A stretch of 64,000 bases of DNA from Bacillus testis (GTDB lineage: Bacteria > Bacillota > Bacilli > Bacillales > DSM-1321): assembly GCF_001243895.1 (NCBI RefSeq), contig NZ_LN851186.1:3000-66999 (forward strand). The letters run 5' to 3'. Positions within the stretch are counted from its first letter, which is position 1; the number at the start of each line of letters is the position of its first letter. The notes under the pieces are model-generated. The model was not told where the DNA came from, searched no databases, and was given only the letters and a program-made list of their open reading frames with translations. This document shows, piece by piece, positions 52,132 through 60,138 of the stretch. A program made the position numbers and the translations under genes.

Positions 52132-52842
52132 TCATCGTACGATAAGCAACAATAGATAAGGAATCAAGTTATTAAAACTATGAGCTACAACGGAGGCTTC
52201 TAAACGATTCGTCTTTATATAAACCAAACCAAGGCTAAAACCTATTGAACTATATATGATCATACCAATTAAGGTGAAACTCGTAACAACGTGCATTCCG
52301 CCAAATAATAAAGAACTAATTATGAGACCTACATATTTATGTTGAGAGAATATATGTCCAATAATAATCTTACGGAAGAAAAATTCTTCTATAATGGGAG
52401 CAAGTATGGTGATATGAAAAAACGCTATATAGCTAGTACGCATCATTTCTTCTACGGCATCCTGATTTCGTGAAGTAAATTCCAAATTAAAGTCGAAAAA
52501 GAAACTAATAATTATGAGAAAAACTGCTGCTATCATTTTTCCTCCTAAAAAAACAAATACAGCATAAAGAAAGTCTTTTCCTTTCACTTTTGGCTTTCTC
52601 CACTGAAATAAAGAAGTTTTCTGATAGAGAACACTGATGTATGCTAATATTATTAGTAATAAAAGGATATTAATGACTAGAACCATCATAGAATTAAGAT
52701 GATATTCTCCAAAAGATACATCCTTTTCTGGCCCTGCTTCTAACAAGTAAAGAATAAATTTCATTCCATAAGGTACAAAAATAAAGATAAGTAGATATGT
52801 AACAAAAACCCATATGTATTTGTTCTGGATGAATTTCCTCAA
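52132..52842 (-). CDS. CPBP family intramembrane protease
   Basis: The 236-residue membrane protein (about seven helices) has the CPBP/Abi motifs: PIIEEFFFRKIII (EExxxR), LLFGGMHVV (FxxxH) and VVAHSFNNLIPYL (HxxxN). Such glutamic-type proteases are found with bacteriocin immunity and signalling; no bacteriocin gene is adjacent. Start TTG (52840-52842) lies 8 nt after AGGGAG; the ATG at 52884 lacks a site. Copy 3 of the recurring motif is upstream (52948-52972). Confidence 0.82.
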   Translation of the reverse strand: MRKFIQNKYIWVFVTYLLIFIFVPYGMKFILYLLEAGPEKDVSFGEYHLNSMMVLVINILLLLIILAYISVLYQKTSLFQWRKPKVKGKDFLYAVFVFLGGKMIAAVFLIIISFFFDFNLEFTSRNQDAVEEMMRTSYIAFFHITILAPIIEEFFFRKIIIGHIFSQHKYVGLIISSLLFGGMHVVTSFTLIGMIIYSSIGFSLGLVYIKTNRLEASVVAHSFNNLIPYLLLLIVR

Positions 52843-53042
52843 AATCACAACTCCCTTTAATTCTGAATAATACAATTTTATCAAAATAATTTCCCATTAA
52901 CTAGAAAATAAGTAAATATTCGATTGGAAAGCTAGGCTTTTATGCGGCTAAAGGGTAGGTTAGCGGAAGAATTATCTTCTACTTACTTTAATTTACAAAA
53001 CATATGTTCTTATCGTATTATGAAATTAAGGGGGAATGACAA

Positions 53043-53519
53043 ATGGATAAAACTGATTATTTAGAGTTAGTTTACTTTTCGGATGAATATAGTGATATTT
53101 TGGATTCTTTTGAACTTCCTAAAGAGCAAGTTCAATTTACTTCGTTACCAGGCAATTATAAAGAAGTAACAGAAGGGCAGTATCGGATTGTTATACTTAA
53201 TGATAGAGAACCAGTTGGTTTCTTTTTATTACACGCAACTGACAGAGTGAAGGACTATTCGGATAATCCGCAGGCTATGTTGCTAACAGCATTATCAATT
53301 AATCAAGTCAAACAAGGAAAAGGCTACGCTAAGCAAGCTATGTTATTACTAAGGAAATTCGTTGCTGATGAATTCCCCGACTGTAATGAAATTGTTTTAG
53401 CTGTTAATCATAAAAATATAGCTGCTCAAAAACTGTATCTAAAAGTTGGATTTCAAGATACAGGAATTAGAAAAGTGGGCATAATCGGTGAACAGTACAT
53501 TATGAATTTAAAGTTATAA
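53043..53519 (+). CDS. GNAT family N-acetyltransferase (second)
   Basis: The 158-residue acetyltransferase has motif A QVKQGKGYAKQAMLLLRKFV and a C-terminal NIAAQKLYLKVGFQDTG. Substrate unknown. AAGGGGG lies 7 nt before the ATG. AT-rich like its neighbours; it is not closely similar to the GNAT at 50279. Confidence 0.85.
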   Translation: MDKTDYLELVYFSDEYSDILDSFELPKEQVQFTSLPGNYKEVTEGQYRIVILNDREPVGFFLLHATDRVKDYSDNPQAMLLTALSINQVKQGKGYAKQAMLLLRKFVADEFPDCNEIVLAVNHKNIAAQKLYLKVGFQDTGIRKVGIIGEQYIMNLKL

Positions 53520-53679
53520 AATACATATTTTATTGTTCTTAATCAATTAAACCAGCTAATAGTTTGTCAATCATTTCACTCAAAAATATAATGTACGCAT
53601 GTTATACTGAAAATAAGGCATGACAAATAAACTTCCTCCAACAAAATGGAAGTTACTTGAAGATGTGTGAAATTTTATT

Positions 53680-54915
53680 TTAAGCAATATCTTGGAAGGA
53701 TGTTTTGGTTTTCAAAAGAGCGTAAATCCAATGTAAAAGCTTGTTTGCACAGGCAATAATGGATACCCGATAAGGCTTTCCTTCATCACGTTTTTTATCG
53801 TAAAACTCACGTAATCTCTTATTTCGAGGGATGAGTTCTTTGGTCGTTCGGGTTTTACGGGCATCTCGAATGGCGCAACGAACAGCTGTGAATAAGGCAT
53901 GCCGAAGCCTGCTGGAACCTCGTTTGGTGATTCGATTTTTTGTACCTTTAAAGGTACCCGACTCGAATACACTAGGGTCAATTCCTGCAAAGGCAACCAA
54001 TTTCTTAGAGTGATTAAACCGATCTATTTCCCCAATTTCAGAAATAATCGTTGCCGCGATTTTTTCGCCGATACCAGGAATGGATTGGATAATCTTATAT
54101 TCTTCTATATTTTTTGCTAAAGCATCTATCTCTTCTTCAAGTTTGGATAGATGCTTTTTATATTCCAGAAGAATTTCAATAAGCATCTCTAAACTAATCA
54201 GATGGCTGTGGTACAGGGTCTGCTGAAATGGATTTCGATTAGCTGCTTGTATGAGCTTATTCGCCTGATTACTGGCCCATTTCTGAGATCGGCTCTTGCA
54301 CAGTTCATGAATCTTCACGGTAAGGGTCTCTTCACCAGCTGCCAACACTTCTTTAGAGGTTGGAAAGGCTGATAAAGTACGCAAAGAGACATCCGAATAC
54401 AATTCCCCAAACACGCCTACATACTCAGGAAACACTTGATCCAGCACAGATTGAAATTGTAACTTCGCTTGGACAAACATACCCGTCAAATTCTCGTGCT
54501 GTCTCGTCAGATTACGCAAGTTTAAAAGCTGAATGCCACGCTTTTTATAGGGCTCTAAATCCTCTTTGTAATACAGCTCGCAGAGGTGATGGGCATCTAT
54601 TATATCTGTTTTGACTTTACGTAAACTCGAACTTTTCGCTTTGTATGAAATAAGAGGATTCACAATGATTAACAGGTATCCTCTTTTCTCGAAATACTGG
54701 ACGACAGGCAGATGATAATGCCCCGTAGACTCCAAAACAATGGGTGGCTGTGAGCCTGATCGTTCTTCCACTTCTTTGATAAAGGCGTGTAATTCCTGTA
54801 ATCCATCCAGTGTATGTGCGACTTTAAAGCTCTTTTTGTAGGGTTTCTTTTTCTCCAAGAATGCTTGAACCTGACTTTCTCCTTTTGCGACATCCAGACC
54901 AATGACTGGATTCAT
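53680..54915 (-). CDS. IS110-family DEDD transposase/recombinase
   Basis: The 411-residue recombinase has the N-terminal RuvC-like DEDD domain (GLDVAKGESQVQAF, IVLESTGHYHLPVV with the Glu, KVKTDIIDAHHLCELY with the Asp pair) and the C-terminal Transposase_20 domain (IIQSIPGIGEKIAATIISEIG; KRGSSRLRHALF with the catalytic Ser). GAGGAGGAG precedes the ATG. It appears intact. IS110-group enzymes are guided by a bridge RNA encoded next to the gene. Confidence 0.93.
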   Translation of the reverse strand: MNPVIGLDVAKGESQVQAFLEKKKPYKKSFKVAHTLDGLQELHAFIKEVEERSGSQPPIVLESTGHYHLPVVQYFEKRGYLLIIVNPLISYKAKSSSLRKVKTDIIDAHHLCELYYKEDLEPYKKRGIQLLNLRNLTRQHENLTGMFVQAKLQFQSVLDQVFPEYVGVFGELYSDVSLRTLSAFPTSKEVLAAGEETLTVKIHELCKSRSQKWASNQANKLIQAANRNPFQQTLYHSHLISLEMLIEILLEYKKHLSKLEEEIDALAKNIEEYKIIQSIPGIGEKIAATIISEIGEIDRFNHSKKLVAFAGIDPSVFESGTFKGTKNRITKRGSSRLRHALFTAVRCAIRDARKTRTTKELIPRNKRLREFYDKKRDEGKPYRVSIIACANKLLHWIYALLKTKTSFQDIA

Positions 54916-54934
54916 GATATCTCCTCCTCATCCA

Positions 54935-55100
54935 TGAATTAGCTGGTAACCCCTAAATGGCTCCTTATAGTGTCATAGCTTCGCTTGTTATACGAGATCT
55001 AAGTCCCAACCAGCTTCAATCATGTTTCTATAAGTAGGGGGCGAACGGTTTAGTTGTCGGGATTGAATCCCACAGGGGCGGTCGTTCTACCCCAGCTACC
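54935..55100 (-). ncRNA. Candidate bridge RNA of the IS110 element
   Basis: The region just upstream of the transposase is structured: AGCTGGT (54941-54947) pairs with ACCAGCT (55009-55015), GGGAT-TGA-ATCCC lies at 55059-55071, and GGGG...CCCC encloses a loop nearby. Location upstream of tnp matches IS110-group bridge RNAs. Loop sequences were not matched to target and donor. Confidence 0.45.
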
Positions 55101-55121
55101 ATTAGTATTCTAGAACCTAAA

Positions 55122-55154
55122 TAAAAAGGTCAACCAATAACATTGGCTAACCTT
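55122..55154 (-). terminator. Terminator of the small membrane gene
   Basis: AAGGTTAGCCAAT / ATTGGTTGACCTT with TTTTTATTT on the minus strand. Confidence 0.65.
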
Positions 55155-55333
55155 ATAATACGAAACAGGGGCGTTGATCATAAGGATTAATGCCTTTTTA
55201 TGTTGAACTTCTTAATGAAGTAAAGGGCAGGTTAGCATAAAAAGCTTTTACGTCATTTGCTAATACTAAATAAAGAATTAACAATGTATTGAAATAAAGA
55301 CAAGACCGTTTTAAATGATCTATATGATTGAAA

Positions 55334-55534
55334 TTAATCAGCCTTTTTTTTTAATATTTCTAGATATTCTTCGAAGTTATCGTTGAATCTGTACAGTTCG
55401 TTAATTATGCCACCGTTAGAATCGGAGATGTTTGACTCTCTTATGGCGTTAGCGAGATTGTTTATTGAGAACGAAACCGTAATGATTAGAATTATTAATA
55501 CAATCATTAAGCCACGAAATTGATTTTGATTCAA
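55334..55534 (-). CDS. Small membrane protein of unknown function
   Basis: The 66-residue ORF has one N-terminal membrane helix (LMIVLIILIITVSFSI) and a charged, Asn/Glu-rich outer tail ending LEILKKKAD. AAGGAGG stands 8 nt before the TTG start, a strong site. It is flanked by a terminator. I do not recognise a family. Confidence 0.6.
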   Translation of the reverse strand: MNQNQFRGLMIVLIILIITVSFSINNLANAIRESNISDSNGGIINELYRFNDNFEEYLEILKKKAD

Positions 55535-55599
55535 TTAACATACCTCCTTCTATTTGTTACATAATACAAAAAATACCATTTTTATGATTAACTAAATGA

Positions 55600-55968
55600 T
55601 TTAAAGAAGAAAAAGGCTATGGTCATATTATGCTTGACGGCGAGGATGGAAACCATATTGTTGTTCATTTTAGTGAGATTTCACCTGATAATAAAAGGTT
55701 TCTGGATGGATACAAATTTCTTAAACAGGGTCAAAAAGTAACCTTTGATTTAGTTGTAAACCCAAAATTACGGATCAATCAAAAATCCGTTTTTCAGCAT
55801 GGTTGATTGTAGCGATTTTAATCGTCCGATTGATGGCTATTCTTGGCGTGACGGTATTCTTTGACGCTTCAGGGGCTTAAGGATGCGATTATAGATTCGA
55901 TTGCCGTCGTAATCTATGTCGCCCTTATCATACTGGGCACAAGAATGAAGAAAAAGCAGTTAACATAA
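55600..55968 (+). pseudogene. Decayed cold-shock-domain membrane gene
   Basis: The first part (55600-55806) reads FKEEKGYGHIMLDGEDGNHI and VVHFSEISPD, a cold-shock-type OB fold (normally KWFNxEKGYGFI). The codon expected for the conserved Trp is TGA (55597-55599), and no N terminus is found. Hydrophobic segments follow in two further frames (WLIVAILIVRLMAILGV; DSIAVVIYVALIILGT). It is thus a fragment of a CSD plus membrane protein with several lesions. Confidence 0.6.
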
Positions 55969-56151
55969 AGTTGTACTGTTTTATCCTCTTTGGATTTTTT
56001 ATCTAAGGGGGTGTTTCGTTGTAACACAGTGTAAACTGAACTTATAAAAATAAGTGAAATGATATATGAGAAATCCACTTAAACCAATAGGTTCATTAAC
56101 TCAATAAAAACCATAATAAAGGACCACCCATTTTGGAATGGTAACACTAAA

Positions 56152-56991
56152 CTAGACACTTTTTTTAAGGTGTGTTTCTTTAAATTGAACGGGACTTAAA
56201 TATCCCAATGTTTCGTGAATTCTGAAATGGTTAAACCAATGGACATAATCATATAGTTCAGAACGTAACTGTTCGAGTGTTTCAAATGTTCGTCCTCTCA
56301 CAAACTCTGTTTTTAAGATTTTGTAAGTCGCTTCTGCCACTGCGTTATCATAGGGACATCCTTTCATACTTAATGACCGCTTAATTTCAAAAGTTTCAAG
56401 CGTTTCATCCAAATGCTTATTTTTGAATTCGCTGCCTCGGTCTGTATGAAATAAGGTGATCAATCGCAGATCATGTTGCACAGTAGACAGTGCTTTACTC
56501 ACCAGTTTGGCATCTTTTTTCGGTCCTACACTGTGTCCAATCAACTCACGGTTATATAAATCAATCAATAAGCAGATATAGTTCCAGGAATCCTTGACAC
56601 GTACATACGTCAGGTCACTGACAACGACAGCCAGTTCTTCTTGTTGGTGAAAGCTCCGATCTAACTCGTTACCCACTTTTTCTTCGTTACATTGGGCTTT
56701 ATGGGGTTTGAACTGGGCTAATGTATAAGACGATATCAATCCTTCTTCCTTCATAATCCGTCCGATTCGGCGGCGGGACACACGATGGTCTTGCTTTTTC
56801 AATTCAATCTTAATCTTGCGCGCTCCATAGTTCTGGCGGCTTTTCTGAAAGATTTCAATGATCAGTGACCGAATACGCTCTTCCTGCTGATTATCCTGTA
56901 TTTTCGCTTCATAATAATAAGAAGAACGGGAAATGTTGAGGACGATGCACATTGCTGATACCGAGTATTTGTGACGGTTATTTCGAATCAC
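56152..56991 (-). CDS. IS3-family transposase OrfB
   Basis: The 279-residue DDE transposase has VVVSDLTYVRVKD (first Asp), LFHTDRGSEFKN (second Asp) and YDNAVAEATYKILKTE (Glu). N-terminal HTH_21 region: VSAMCIVLNISRSSYYYEA, then NYGARKIKIELKK. The frame starts at GTG 56991, three bases past the orfA stop region; orfB may also be expressed by frameshift from orfA. Confidence 0.9.
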   Translation of the reverse strand: MIRNNRHKYSVSAMCIVLNISRSSYYYEAKIQDNQQEERIRSLIIEIFQKSRQNYGARKIKIELKKQDHRVSRRRIGRIMKEEGLISSYTLAQFKPHKAQCNEEKVGNELDRSFHQQEELAVVVSDLTYVRVKDSWNYICLLIDLYNRELIGHSVGPKKDAKLVSKALSTVQHDLRLITLFHTDRGSEFKNKHLDETLETFEIKRSLSMKGCPYDNAVAEATYKILKTEFVRGRTFETLEQLRSELYDYVHWFNHFRIHETLGYLSPVQFKETHLKKSV

Positions 56992-56993
56992 TT

Positions 56994-57275
56994 TTACTTT
57001 CGTCCCATGATCAGCGCGGCTTGCTTTAAAATGTCATTTTCCATTTGTAGCTGTTTCAGTTCTTTGCGTATCTTCATTAATTCAGTTTGTTCAGGTGTAC
57101 GATTGTCTGCTTCCTTAAAGGAACCAGCCGTTCTGCTTTGCTTCACCCACTTATCTAGGGCAGACGGGGTCAGCTCATATTCAGCGATAATCTCTTTTCG
57201 TGGTTTTCCATTCTCATATAGTAATACAATTTGTTTCTTGAAATCTTCGGTAAATGTTCGTCTCGATCTGGTCAT
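56994..57275 (-). CDS. IS3-family transposase OrfA
   Basis: The 93-residue protein has an HTH_Tnp_1 domain (RRTFTEDFKKQIVLLYENGK; KEIIAEYELTPSALDKWVKQ) and a leucine-zipper end (ELKQLQMENDILKQAALI). AAGGAGCG precedes the ATG at 57275, preferred over the TTG at 57281. Confidence 0.9.
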   Translation of the reverse strand: MTRSRRTFTEDFKKQIVLLYENGKPRKEIIAEYELTPSALDKWVKQSRTAGSFKEADNRTPEQTELMKIRKELKQLQMENDILKQAALIMGRK

Positions 57276-57356
57276 ATACAACGCTCCTTAACTGAATAGG
57301 TAATGGCAGACTTGTTAAATAGAGTGTTCACACCGTCACTTGACATGGAGCCTCTA

Positions 57357-57424
57357 CTGGCATGGCTGAAAAGCCAGACTGCCAGTTTATCAAACTGGCA
57401 AGCCACGTCAGGCTACCATGCCAG
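57357..57424. other. Cloverleaf-like palindrome cluster
   Basis: Outer stem CTGGCATGG (57357-57365)/CCATGCCAG (57416-57424) encloses three hairpins: GGCT-GAAA-AGCC (57364-57375), TGCCAGTTT-ATC-AAACTGGCA (57380-57400) and AGCC-ACGTCA-GGCT (57401-57414). It lies between orfA and the right IS end. Confidence 0.7.
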
Positions 57425-57593
57425 AACCTCCATATAAAGTGACTAGTACAGCTTTTTCCATCTTATAAGGAAGCTATACTCAAAATGAGGATTTTGTCCG
57501 CCACACCTTAATTTTTTTGTCCAGTTAAGTGTTGCCTATCCATTTTGATATATCTAATATGCGTGGCCCTCTTATATCAACTACTTAAAATAA

Positions 57594-58535
57594 TTACAAT
57601 AAACCCCTTTGGATAATATAGTGGATCGGCTGCTCTTTATTTTCTATGAAATAAGCTTCTGGCCTTTTGGCGGACATGCGGTCTTTCAACTGTTTCCGGA
57701 TGTATTCATTGTGCTGGAGTACACCACCCTGCAGGATGATCGGAAAAGGCTGGCCTCGTAATTGCGCCTTATTTATGGCAGCATCCGCAAGCAACATCAG
57801 TTCTTCGGCTGCTCTTTCCAGGATATTCTTGCTGACTGCATCATTATCCTTGCAGGCGATCTCGACATGCTTTGCCAGCCTGGCGACTTCATCCACTGAA
57901 TCATTTCCGCTATAGATCCAATCATATAATTGGTCTGTCCGGCAGAAGCCGAAATGATGCAGGATCAACTCAGGGAGAATGGAGGGCTGCCGTTCACGGC
58001 CGTCCGCTATTCTGAACACGGCTCTGATGGCTTCCATGCCGATCCAATGGCCGCTCCCCTCATCTCCGGCCCGGTGTCCCCATCCTCCTGACCGTACAAC
58101 CGTTCCGCTGCCATCATGGGCGCATGCGATCGATCCTGTTCCAGCTATCAACAGAACACCGGGCTGATGGCCCGTAGCCCCAAGCAAGGCGGATACACAA
58201 TCATTCTCTATATGCAGTTCTTGGATAGTAATCGGCAGTTCCGCCAACGCCTCCTGCACAAGAGCTTTAACCTGTTTTTCATCCTCCTCGGTATCGATCC
58301 CTGCTAATGCGAACACAGCCTTCTTTATGGCTATTATTTCTCTAGATGCATGCGGGAGAACCCCGCTTACTGCTGTAAGCAAGGCTTGTTTGGCTGCGTA
58401 CGCCCCTACTGCTTGGTAATTCGATGCATTCGCGATGCTTTCCTGTAAAATATGTCCCTGTCCGTCTGTTACAACCGCTGCTGTTTTTGTTCCTCCGCCG
58501 TCTATGGCAAGCAAAGGAATCTCATTTGGTTTCAT
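57594..58535 (-). CDS. BadF/GlcNAc-kinase-type sugar kinase
   Basis: The 313-residue actin-fold kinase of the BadF/BadG family has the phosphate-1 motif LLAIDGGGTKTAAVV (8-22), a substrate-loop segment SNYQAVG, phosphate-2 LLIAGTGSIACA, RAGDEGSGHWIG (the hexosamine-kinase DEGS signature) and a C-terminal adenosine motif ILQGGVL. Likely substrate is an amino sugar such as GlcNAc or GlcN. It overlaps the lyase gene by 14 nt, so it is translationally coupled and works in the same pathway. Confidence 0.85.
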   Translation of the reverse strand: MKPNEIPLLAIDGGGTKTAAVVTDGQGHILQESIANASNYQAVGAYAAKQALLTAVSGVLPHASREIIAIKKAVFALAGIDTEEDEKQVKALVQEALAELPITIQELHIENDCVSALLGATGHQPGVLLIAGTGSIACAHDGSGTVVRSGGWGHRAGDEGSGHWIGMEAIRAVFRIADGRERQPSILPELILHHFGFCRTDQLYDWIYSGNDSVDEVARLAKHVEIACKDNDAVSKNILERAAEELMLLADAAINKAQLRGQPFPIILQGGVLQHNEYIRKQLKDRMSAKRPEAYFIENKEQPIHYIIQRGLL

Positions 58536-60054
58536 GCTCCGACATCCAATCCTTTAATATATGGTCTATTTCTGATTTTGCCTGTCTCATTGTTTCTTTC
58601 TTGGCTTTGAACCAAGTGATATATGCGTGCTGTTCCTTCTTCTTCACCGCTATATGCCGGTCCATGATCAACGGGCTTGGTCCCCCTGCCAATGTTCGGA
58701 CTTTGACGAAGTGTTCGGGGCTCAATGATCGTTTAAACTGTTCCTCCGTCAAAGAAGACGGCTTGCCAACTAACAGGCGCATCTGCTGGTTAAGTAAATC
58801 CAGACTGAAATCCGCAAGCCGTTCCTTTCCCGCCTCCATTAGCTCCTTAATGGAAGCGCTGACAACCTGGTGGGCTTGCCTGAAAGATAATTGGTCCTGC
58901 CGAACAAGCGTGTCAGCCAGTTCTGTGACGTTGGCGAAGCTTTCTTCCGCCCTTGCCAGCAATTGCTTGCGGTTGATTTCCATCGTCGCCAAGACACAAG
59001 CGAGCAGATGGTAGATCCCCTGGAGTTTTTCAATGCCGCGCCACAGATAGGGCTGCAAATCGTCCTCTGTATCCACAATATCACCGAAAGGCGTATTATG
59101 CACCATCATCAAAGCAGTCTGCATGTCGCCATTAATGCTCGATAGGAGAGCCCTCATATGCTCCATGCTGACCGGATTGCGTTTTTGCGGCATAATCGAG
59201 CTGATCTGGACATAAGGGGCCGCCAGTTTGATGGCATTGAATTCCTGCATGCCCCATAGCAAAAAATCCTGGATGGACCGGCCTGTATGCAAAGCAGCCA
59301 GTTGGACGGCAGCTGCGGTTTCTGTTATATAATCCGCACCCGCCACCGCATCCCAGGAGTTGTCGATCATTTCCTGGAAACCCAGCAATTTTTGGACGCG
59401 TTCACGATTGATCTTAAAGCCGGATGTAGTCAGTGCTGCTGCACCCATGCTACTTCGATCAACCGTGGCATATGCGGCACACAATCGGTCCATATCCCTG
59501 CGTAAACTATCGGCCATGGCACTGAAATAGTGGGCGAGCGTAGTGGGTTGAGCTTGCTGGGTATGCGTATAGCCAATCATGATTGTGCCCGTATGCTCCT
59601 CCATGAGGTCAATCAAAACACTCCTTAACGTGACGGCCTGCTCGATCAATCTTACTATTTTTTCTTTGAGGGTCATCCGATAGATGGCAATCCCCATGTC
59701 ATTCCTGCTACGGGCGATGTGTAGGTTCCCTCCGGCATCACCCGCTTTGGCCAGCAACTCATGCTCAAGCTGAAAAAACAGATCCTCGAATTTAGGATTG
59801 TAAAAGCTTGATTGGATGACGTCCTTCTTGATGGTTCCAAGCGCTCTGACAATCTTGACGGCATCCTCTTTTTTCATTAAGTTCTCTTCCACCAGCATAA
59901 TCAGATGAGCATAATCGATGTGAAGCATATGGTCGACGAAATGGCGCTTTGCTTCATTGTATGCCGGCTCCAGTACCATTTTCACATACGAATTGGACGG
60001 GAAGGCAACGCCATCGAACTCTTGGATTAATTCTTTGAGTGTCTTCACTGACAA
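58522..60054 (-). CDS. Argininosuccinate-lyase superfamily C-N lyase
   Basis: The 510-residue enzyme of the aspartase/fumarase superfamily resembles ArgH: LHIARSRND (about 112-120), GYTHTQQAQPTT with the catalytic His (near 164) and the signature loop SSIMPQKRNPVS with the catalytic Ser (about 285-296). The family eliminates an amine from an N-substituted aspartate, releasing fumarate. No argG is nearby; the gene lies in an ABC-transport/kinase operon, so a catabolic substrate other than argininosuccinate is likely. Start TTG at 60054 (AAGGAG upstream); GTG at 60048 is possible. Confidence 0.82.
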   Translation of the reverse strand: MSVKTLKELIQEFDGVAFPSNSYVKMVLEPAYNEAKRHFVDHMLHIDYAHLIMLVEENLMKKEDAVKIVRALGTIKKDVIQSSFYNPKFEDLFFQLEHELLAKAGDAGGNLHIARSRNDMGIAIYRMTLKEKIVRLIEQAVTLRSVLIDLMEEHTGTIMIGYTHTQQAQPTTLAHYFSAMADSLRRDMDRLCAAYATVDRSSMGAAALTTSGFKINRERVQKLLGFQEMIDNSWDAVAGADYITETAAAVQLAALHTGRSIQDFLLWGMQEFNAIKLAAPYVQISSIMPQKRNPVSMEHMRALLSSINGDMQTALMMVHNTPFGDIVDTEDDLQPYLWRGIEKLQGIYHLLACVLATMEINRKQLLARAEESFANVTELADTLVRQDQLSFRQAHQVVSASIKELMEAGKERLADFSLDLLNQQMRLLVGKPSSLTEEQFKRSLSPEHFVKVRTLAGGPSPLIMDRHIAVKKKEQHAYITWFKAKKETMRQAKSEIDHILKDWMSEHETK

Positions 60055-60138
60055 CAGCACTCCTTCGTTTTAATTGAAGCGTGTTATACGGCCTTTATTT
60101 CTGTTTCCCGCCATGCGCTCAAGACAACTAAGCCTTAT

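Larger units (their letters stand above)
53600..55105 (-). mobile_element. IS110-family insertion sequence (ends approximate)
   Basis: Contains one DEDD transposase gene and a ~190 bp structured upstream region. IS110 elements lack clear terminal inverted repeats, so the ends given are estimates. Confidence 0.7.
56140..57536 (-). mobile_element. IS3-family insertion sequence (second type), ~1.4 kb
   Basis: Terminal repeats are GGTAACACTAAACTAGACA... (56140) and GGCAACACTTAACTGGACA... (complement of 57536), both running to TTAAGGTGTG. No convincing target duplication was seen. orfA and orfB are present; 255 bp lies between orfA and the right end, longer than usual, and contains a palindrome cluster. 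Confidence 0.75.

Noticed and set aside
54360-54614. 84-codon plus ORF
   Set aside because: Antisense to the IS110 transposase with no supporting signals.
50928-57536. Integrated prophage or ICE
   Set aside because: No integrase, att repeats, structural or conjugation genes; the island is better explained by IS activity and small gene gains.
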